A stretch of 64,000 bases of DNA from Methylobrevis albus. Its GTDB lineage: Bacteria > Pseudomonadota > Alphaproteobacteria > Rhizobiales > Pleomorphomonadaceae. Position 1 is the stretch's first letter, and each line of letters starts with the position of its first letter. This document shows, in pieces, positions 60,302-64,000 of the stretch. The position numbers were made by a program, and so were the translations under genes. The DNA lies in contig NZ_JADZLT010000051.1 in the NCBI RefSeq assembly GCF_015904235.1, positions 186,001-250,000 of the forward strand, in the 5' to 3' direction. The notes under the pieces were generated by a model. The model was not told where the DNA came from, ran no database searches, and saw nothing but the letters and a program-made list of their open reading frames with translations.

Positions 60302-60694
60302 ATGCGGGTGGCCAACGTCGGGATCGTCATCGTTTCGCACTCACCGAAAGTCGCCGAGGGGGCGGCCGACATGGTTCGCCAGATGGTCGGCGACAGCGTG
60401 CCGCTCGCCCACACCGGCGGCGACCCGGACGGCGGCCTCGGCACCGACTTGGCGCGCATTCTCGAGGCGATCGAGGCGGCGTGGTCGGAGGCCGGCGTCG
60501 TGGTGCTGGTCGATCTCGGCGGCGCGGAGACGAATTCCGAGATGGCGATCGAGATGCTGGACGAGGACCGCCGCGGGCGCGTCGTCGTCTGCAACGCCCC
60601 GGTGGTGGAGGGCGCGGTGATCGCCGCGACCGAGGCCTCCGGCGGCTCGTCGCTCGAGCTGGTAAAGCGCACCGCCGAGGAACTCTATGCCTGA
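60302..60694 (+). CDS. dhaM: DhaM phosphotransferase subunit (EIIA domain only)
   Basis: 130-aa mannose-type EIIA that takes phosphate from HPr and re-phosphorylates the ADP of DhaL. NVGIVIVSHSPKVAEG holds the phosphoacceptor His13; HTGGDPDGGLGTDLARI and VLVDLGGAETNSEMAIEML follow. E. coli DhaM is a 472-aa fusion of EIIA, HPr-like and EI-like domains; here the three functions are separate genes in a row. ATG at 60302 after AGGGAG. The stop overlaps the HPr open frame by 8 bp. Confidence 0.94.
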   Translation: MRVANVGIVIVSHSPKVAEGAADMVRQMVGDSVPLAHTGGDPDGGLGTDLARILEAIEAAWSEAGVVVLVDLGGAETNSEMAIEMLDEDRRGRVVVCNAPVVEGAVIAATEASGGSSLELVKRTAEELYA

Positions 60695-61079
60695 CGGCAG
60701 CGCGCCGGACGGCAGTCGTATCCGGCCGGAAGGGGCGCCGCTGGCGGGCGCACCGGCCCTCGCATCAGGTGGCCAGTCGATCGAGGACAGCATGCCGACC
60801 GAAGACACCCTTTCCGGCGCCGCGACGCTCGCCAACCAGGCGGGCCTGCACGCGCGCCCCGCCGTCAAGCTGACCCAGCTCGCCAAGAGCTTCGCGAGCC
60901 GCACCGAATTCGCGGTGGCGCCCGACGGCCCGTGGATCGACGCGAAGAGCCCGGTCAAGGTGATGCGGGTCAAGGCCGCGAAGGGAGAGACCCTGCATTT
61001 CCGGGCGAGCGGCCCCGACGCCGAGGCGGCGCTCGCCGCGCTGCTCGCCCTCGTCGACGCCAAGTTCGACGAGGAGTGA
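60687..61079 (+). CDS. HPr family phosphocarrier with possible N-terminal extension
   Basis: PTS phosphocarrier that relays phosphate from Enzyme I to DhaM. The HPr core spans about 42-128: ATLANQAGLHARPAVKLTQLA contains the active-site His, and WIDAKSPVKVMRVKA includes the Ser46-equivalent region. The ATG at 60687 overlaps dhaM by 8 bp with GAGGA upstream and gives 130 aa; an internal ATG at 60792, also preceded by GAGGA, would give a normal-length 95-aa HPr. The first 35 residues are Gly/Pro/Ala-rich with no HPr homology. Either start is possible. Distinct from the usual nitrogen-PTS HPr. Confidence 0.85.
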   Translation: MPDGSAPDGSRIRPEGAPLAGAPALASGGQSIEDSMPTEDTLSGAATLANQAGLHARPAVKLTQLAKSFASRTEFAVAPDGPWIDAKSPVKVMRVKAAKGETLHFRASGPDAEAALAALLALVDAKFDEE

Positions 61080-61083
61080 CGCC

Positions 61084-62727
61084 ATGAACGCCCGCGGCAG
61101 CGCCCCGACGACCTCCGCCGCGCTGGTGCTCGCCGGCCGTTCGGCGGCGCCGGGGCTCGCCGCCGGCCGCATTGCGCGGATCGCGGGTCCGAAGGTCGCG
61201 GCGCGGGCGCCGTCCGCCGCCGGTGATCCTGCTGCCGAAGCCGCGCGGCTCGCCGCCGCCGTCGCCGCCGCGCTCGCCGCGCTCGAGGCGCTGGCCGCCG
61301 CCGCCGAGGGCGACGCGGCCGACATCCTCGCCTTCCAGGTGGCGATGCTCGCCGACGACGCGCTCACCGAAGGCGCCTTCGCCGCGGTCGCGTCCGGCGC
61401 GCCGGCGGAGACCGGCTGGAGCGCGGCGCTCGACGCCGAAATCGAGGGCTACGCGGCGGCCGACGACGAATATTTCCGCGCCCGTGCAGCCGACCTCGCC
61501 GACATCCGCGACCGGGTACTTAGCCGGCTATCCGGCGCCGAGGACGCGCCACCTCCCGCCGGTGCCATCCTCGTCGGCGACGACCTCACGCCGTCGAAAT
61601 TCCTCGCCGCCGACTGGTCGGCGGGCGGCGGCATCGTGCTCGCCGCCGGCTCGCCGGCCTCCCACGTCGCCATGCTGGCGCGGGCGCGCGGCGTGCCGAT
61701 GGTGGTCGGCGTCGGCGACGTCGGCGCGGCGGCGGACGGCGCCGAGGCGCTGCTCGACGGCGACGCCGGCACGCTGACCCTCAGTCCCGGCGACGCCGAG
61801 CAGGCGGCGTTCCACGCCCGCCGCGATGCCGCGGCCGTCGCCGGCGCCGCGGCCGAGACGCTGCGCTTCCGCCCCGCCGTCACCGCCGACGGCGAGCCGG
61901 TGCGGGTGCACGTCAACCTCGCCGATCCGGAAGAGCTCGCCGGCCTCGACCCGGCGCAGTGCGACGGCGTCGGCCTGGTGCGCACCGAATTCCTGTTCCA
62001 CGCCGGCCGCGGCCTCCCCGACGAGGCGGCGCAGCTCGCCGTTTACCGACGGATCCTCGCCTGGGCGGCCGGCCGCCCCGTCACCTTCCGCACCCTCGAC
62101 GCCGGCGGCGACAAGCCGATCCCCGGCCTCACCATCGACGGCGAGAGCAACCCGTTCCTCGGCTTGCGCGGCCTGCGCCTGTCGCTCGCCTATCCGGACG
62201 TGTTCCGCACCCAGCTCCGCGCACTCTGCCGCGCCGCGGTGGACGGGCACGCGCGGGTGATGCTGCCGATGGTGACGGTCCCGGCGGAACTCGCCGCCGC
62301 GGCGGTGATGCTCGACTCCGTCGTCGCGGATCTCGCCGCCGAAAACTTGCCGCACCGCCGCCCGCCGCTCGGCATCATGGTCGAGGTGCCGGCGGCGGCG
62401 CTCGCCGCCGAGAGCTTTGCCGCCGACTTCTACTCGATCGGCTCCAACGACCTCACCCAGTACACGATGGCCGCCGCGCGCGACGTCGGCGCGGTGGCGC
62501 ATCTCTGCGATGCCGGCAGCCCGGCCGTGCTGCGCCTCGTCGCCGCGACGGTCGAGGCGGCCGCGGCGCGTGGTGTCGAGGTCTCGCTCTGCGGCGACGC
62601 CGCCGCCGATCCGGCGCTGGTGCCGCTGCTGCTCGGCGCCGGGCTGCGCTCGCTGTCGGTCGCGCCCGTCGCGGTCGCCCGCACCAAGGCGGCGATCGCG
62701 GGCTTTTCCCGGCATCCCCCGCCATGA
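61084..62727 (+). CDS. ptsI: Phosphoenolpyruvate-protein phosphotransferase (Enzyme I)
   Basis: 547-aa Enzyme I that autophosphorylates from PEP and charges HPr. The N-terminal domain has the phosphoacceptor His194 in GSPASHVAMLARARGVPMVVG. The C-terminal PEP-binding barrel has GVGLVRTEFLFH, FRTLDAGGDKPIPGL, NPFLGLRGLRLSL, MVTVPAEL, GIMVEVPAAAL, DFYSIGSNDLTQYTMAAAR and the catalytic Cys in VSLCGDAAADP. No GAF domain, so it is not the nitrogen-PTS PtsP. The first ~45 residues are Ala-rich. ATG at 61084, 4 bp after the HPr stop. Dedicated to the Dha system by context. Confidence 0.95.
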   Translation: MNARGSAPTTSAALVLAGRSAAPGLAAGRIARIAGPKVAARAPSAAGDPAAEAARLAAAVAAALAALEALAAAAEGDAADILAFQVAMLADDALTEGAFAAVASGAPAETGWSAALDAEIEGYAAADDEYFRARAADLADIRDRVLSRLSGAEDAPPPAGAILVGDDLTPSKFLAADWSAGGGIVLAAGSPASHVAMLARARGVPMVVGVGDVGAAADGAEALLDGDAGTLTLSPGDAEQAAFHARRDAAAVAGAAAETLRFRPAVTADGEPVRVHVNLADPEELAGLDPAQCDGVGLVRTEFLFHAGRGLPDEAAQLAVYRRILAWAAGRPVTFRTLDAGGDKPIPGLTIDGESNPFLGLRGLRLSLAYPDVFRTQLRALCRAAVDGHARVMLPMVTVPAELAAAAVMLDSVVADLAAENLPHRRPPLGIMVEVPAAALAAESFAADFYSIGSNDLTQYTMAAARDVGAVAHLCDAGSPAVLRLVAATVEAAAARGVEVSLCGDAAADPALVPLLLGAGLRSLSVAPVAVARTKAAIAGFSRHPPP

Positions 62728-63146
62728 CCGCGCCCCTGCTCGCGGACGGCGCGGCCCCGCCCGTCGCCGCCTACAAGACCATCCTGCGCGAGGTGATCGA
62801 TCGCCGCCCCTCCGGCATGCGCCGGCGGCTGTCGATCGCGCTCGGCAAGCACCGCTCCTTCGTGACGCAGATCACCAACCCGGCCTATGCGGTGCCGATT
62901 CCGGCGCAGCATCTCGCGACGATCTTCGAGGTCTGCCATTTCGCGCCGCACGAGCGCGAGGCCTTCCTCGTCGCCTATGCCCGCGCCCATCCCGGCCGGC
63001 GGCTCGCGCCCGCGCCGGTGGCGCAGGGGCGCAGCCTGACGATCGCCGTGCCCGACTTCGGCGACCCGGTCCGCAACGCCGCCTTCGACCGCATCGTCGC
63101 CGACACCGCCGACCGCCTCGCCCGCTTCGCCGAGGACCTCGGCTGA
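62724..63146 (+). CDS. Small HTH-like protein in the dha operon (putative regulator)
   Basis: 140-aa soluble protein overlapping ptsI by 4 bp and lying 44 bp before dhaK. The N-terminal half resembles a lambda-repressor-like helix-turn-helix: YKTILREVIDRRPSGMRRRLSIALG, then KHRSFVTQITNPAYAVPIPAQ and HLATIFEVCHFAPHEREAFL. The C-terminal ~50 residues (RSLTIAVPDFGDPVRNAAFDR and on) are not recognised. A DNA-binding regulator of this operon is the natural guess, for instance acting at the inverted repeat at 53503-53518, but no regulatory function is shown. I do not know a characterised homologue. Confidence 0.7.
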   Translation: MTAPLLADGAAPPVAAYKTILREVIDRRPSGMRRRLSIALGKHRSFVTQITNPAYAVPIPAQHLATIFEVCHFAPHEREAFLVAYARAHPGRRLAPAPVAQGRSLTIAVPDFGDPVRNAAFDRIVADTADRLARFAEDLG

Positions 63147-63190
63147 CGCGGCCGCGCTGCCATCACGACACCACCCCGGGGGAAACAAGA

Positions 63191-64000
63191 ATGAAAAAAT
63201 TCATCAACGCCGTCGACGACGTGCTCGCCGAAAGCCTCGACGGCCTCGCCGCGATGCACAGCGACATCCTGGAACTCGGGCCGGAGCGGAAGTTCATCCA
63301 CCGCCGCGCGTTCACCCCCGGCAAGGTCGCGCTGCTCTCGGGCGGCGGCTCCGGCCACGAGCCGATGCACGGCGGCTTCGTCGGCACCGGCATGCTGGAC
63401 GTCGCCTGCCCGGGCCACGTCTTCACCTCGCCGACCCCCGACCAGATGCTGGAAGCGGCGAGCGCCGCCGACACCGGCGCCGGCGTGCTCTTCATCGTCA
63501 AGAACTACGAGGGCGACCGCATGAACTTCGCCATGGCGGCGGAGATGGCGGACGGCCCGGTCGAGACCGTGGTCGTCGACGACGACGTCGCGGTGGAGAA
63601 CTCCACCTGGACCACCGGCCGCCGCGGCGTCGCCGGCACGGTGGCGGTCGAGAAGATCGTCGGCGCCGCGGCCGAGCAGGGCCGCGACCTCGCCGCCCTG
63701 AAGCGCCTCGGCGACGCCGTCAACGCCCGCACCCGCTCGATGGGCGTCGCGCTGACCTCCTGCACCGTGCCGGCCGCTGGCAAGCCGACCTTCACCCTTG
63801 GCGACAACGAGATGGAAATGGGCGTCGGCATCCATGGCGAGCCCGGTCGCCGCCGGGTTGCGCTCGCCTCCGCCGCGGAGATCGCCGAGGAACTCACCGG
63901 CGCGGTGCTGAAGGATCTCGACGCCGCCCCGGGCACCCCGGCGCTGCTGCTCGTCAACGGCTTCGGCGGCACGCCGGCGATGGAACTCTACCTGATGGCC
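63191..64000 (+). CDS. dhaK: Dihydroxyacetone kinase substrate-binding subunit DhaK (3' end beyond window)
   Basis: First 270 codons of DhaK, which binds dihydroxyacetone covalently as a hemiaminal and receives phosphate from DhaL. ALLSGGGSGHEPMHGGFVGTGMLDVACPG includes His56; FIVKNYEGDRMNFAMAAEMA and VVVDDDVAVENSTWTTGRRGVAGT are family blocks; His215 in MGVGIHGEPGR is the residue that forms the substrate adduct. Full DhaK is about 330-356 aa, so 60-90 residues are missing beyond 64000. ATG at 63191. The gene order dhaL-dhaM-HPr-EI-HTH-dhaK, with K last, is unusual compared with E. coli dhaKLM. Confidence 0.95.
   Translation, partial: MKKFINAVDDVLAESLDGLAAMHSDILELGPERKFIHRRAFTPGKVALLSGGGSGHEPMHGGFVGTGMLDVACPGHVFTSPTPDQMLEAASAADTGAGVLFIVKNYEGDRMNFAMAAEMADGPVETVVVDDDVAVENSTWTTGRRGVAGTVAVEKIVGAAAEQGRDLAALKRLGDAVNARTRSMGVALTSCTVPAAGKPTFTLGDNEMEMGVGIHGEPGRRRVALASAAEIAEELTGAVLKDLDAAPGTPALLLVNGFGGTPAMELYLMA

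Overview
The window is about 64 kb of very GC-rich DNA (roughly 70 % by eye) from an alphaproteobacterium, most likely of the order Hyphomicrobiales (Rhizobiales). Evidence: the trpF-trpB-trpA-accD-folC run; a DivL-type pseudokinase with tyrosine at the phosphoacceptor site, followed by tsaE-amgK, murU, addB, addA and trxA; an AccD without its zinc finger; AddAB of the alphaproteobacterial type; and the DUF2849-cysI-cysH-DUF934 sulfur cluster. I cannot name the species. I found no rRNA, tRNA, CRISPR array, prophage or transposase gene.

Layout. 1-6.6 kb: the 3' part of a TRAP transporter binding protein, an orphan SoxYZ-like carrier linked to quinoprotein dehydrogenases, a CoA-ester lyase, a DUF1737 protein and a large PAS/GGDEF/EAL cyclic-di-GMP protein. 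6.9-12.5 kb: trpF-trpB-tautomerase-trpA, accD and folC. 12.7-15.6 kb: transaldolase, a small membrane protein, MsrA and an FMN reductase. 15.9-19.3 kb (minus strand): assimilatory sulfate reduction (DUF2849, CysI, 4Fe-4S APS reductase, DUF934). 19.6-24.6 kb: a hydroxypyruvate-isomerase-like protein, a low-GC membrane protein, glmU and a GH13 alpha-glucosidase. 24.8-29.9 kb: an NMT1-type ABC importer and glmS. 30.2-31.8 kb: ahcY with a good promoter and a palindromic operator candidate. 32-38.4 kb: an MFS exporter, divL, a fused TsaE-AmgK and MurU. 38.4-45.6 kb: addB, addA, trxA. 45.9-50.9 kb (minus strand): moeB, hslU and hslV, with a tandem duplication between hslV and hslU that left a second membrane protein and an hslU/hslV hybrid remnant. 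51-53.2 kb: an SDR protein, a DapB-like reductase and a small membrane-anchored protein. 53.5-64 kb: one long operon with a carbohydrate/polyol ABC importer (binding protein, two permeases, a 74-aa membrane protein, two different ATPases) followed by a PEP-dependent dihydroxyacetone kinase system split into separate genes (dhaL, dhaM, HPr, Enzyme I, a small HTH-like protein, dhaK; dhaK runs off the end).

How genes work together. GlmS and GlmU make UDP-GlcNAc, while AmgK and MurU would salvage MurNAc into UDP-MurNAc, so cell-wall sugar metabolism recurs in three places. AddAB repairs double-strand breaks. HslUV is a chaperone-protease. The last operon couples uptake of a three-carbon or polyol-type substrate to phosphorylation of dihydroxyacetone, using its own phosphocarrier chain.

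Two families of short non-coding repeats are present, each as two copies in opposite orientation: a ~181-bp element with ~50-bp terminal inverted repeats (24621-24801, 45680-45861), and a ~270-285-bp nested palindrome (15631-15916, 29897-30159). Three of the four copies lie between convergent genes, and one supplies the last codons of the DUF934 gene.
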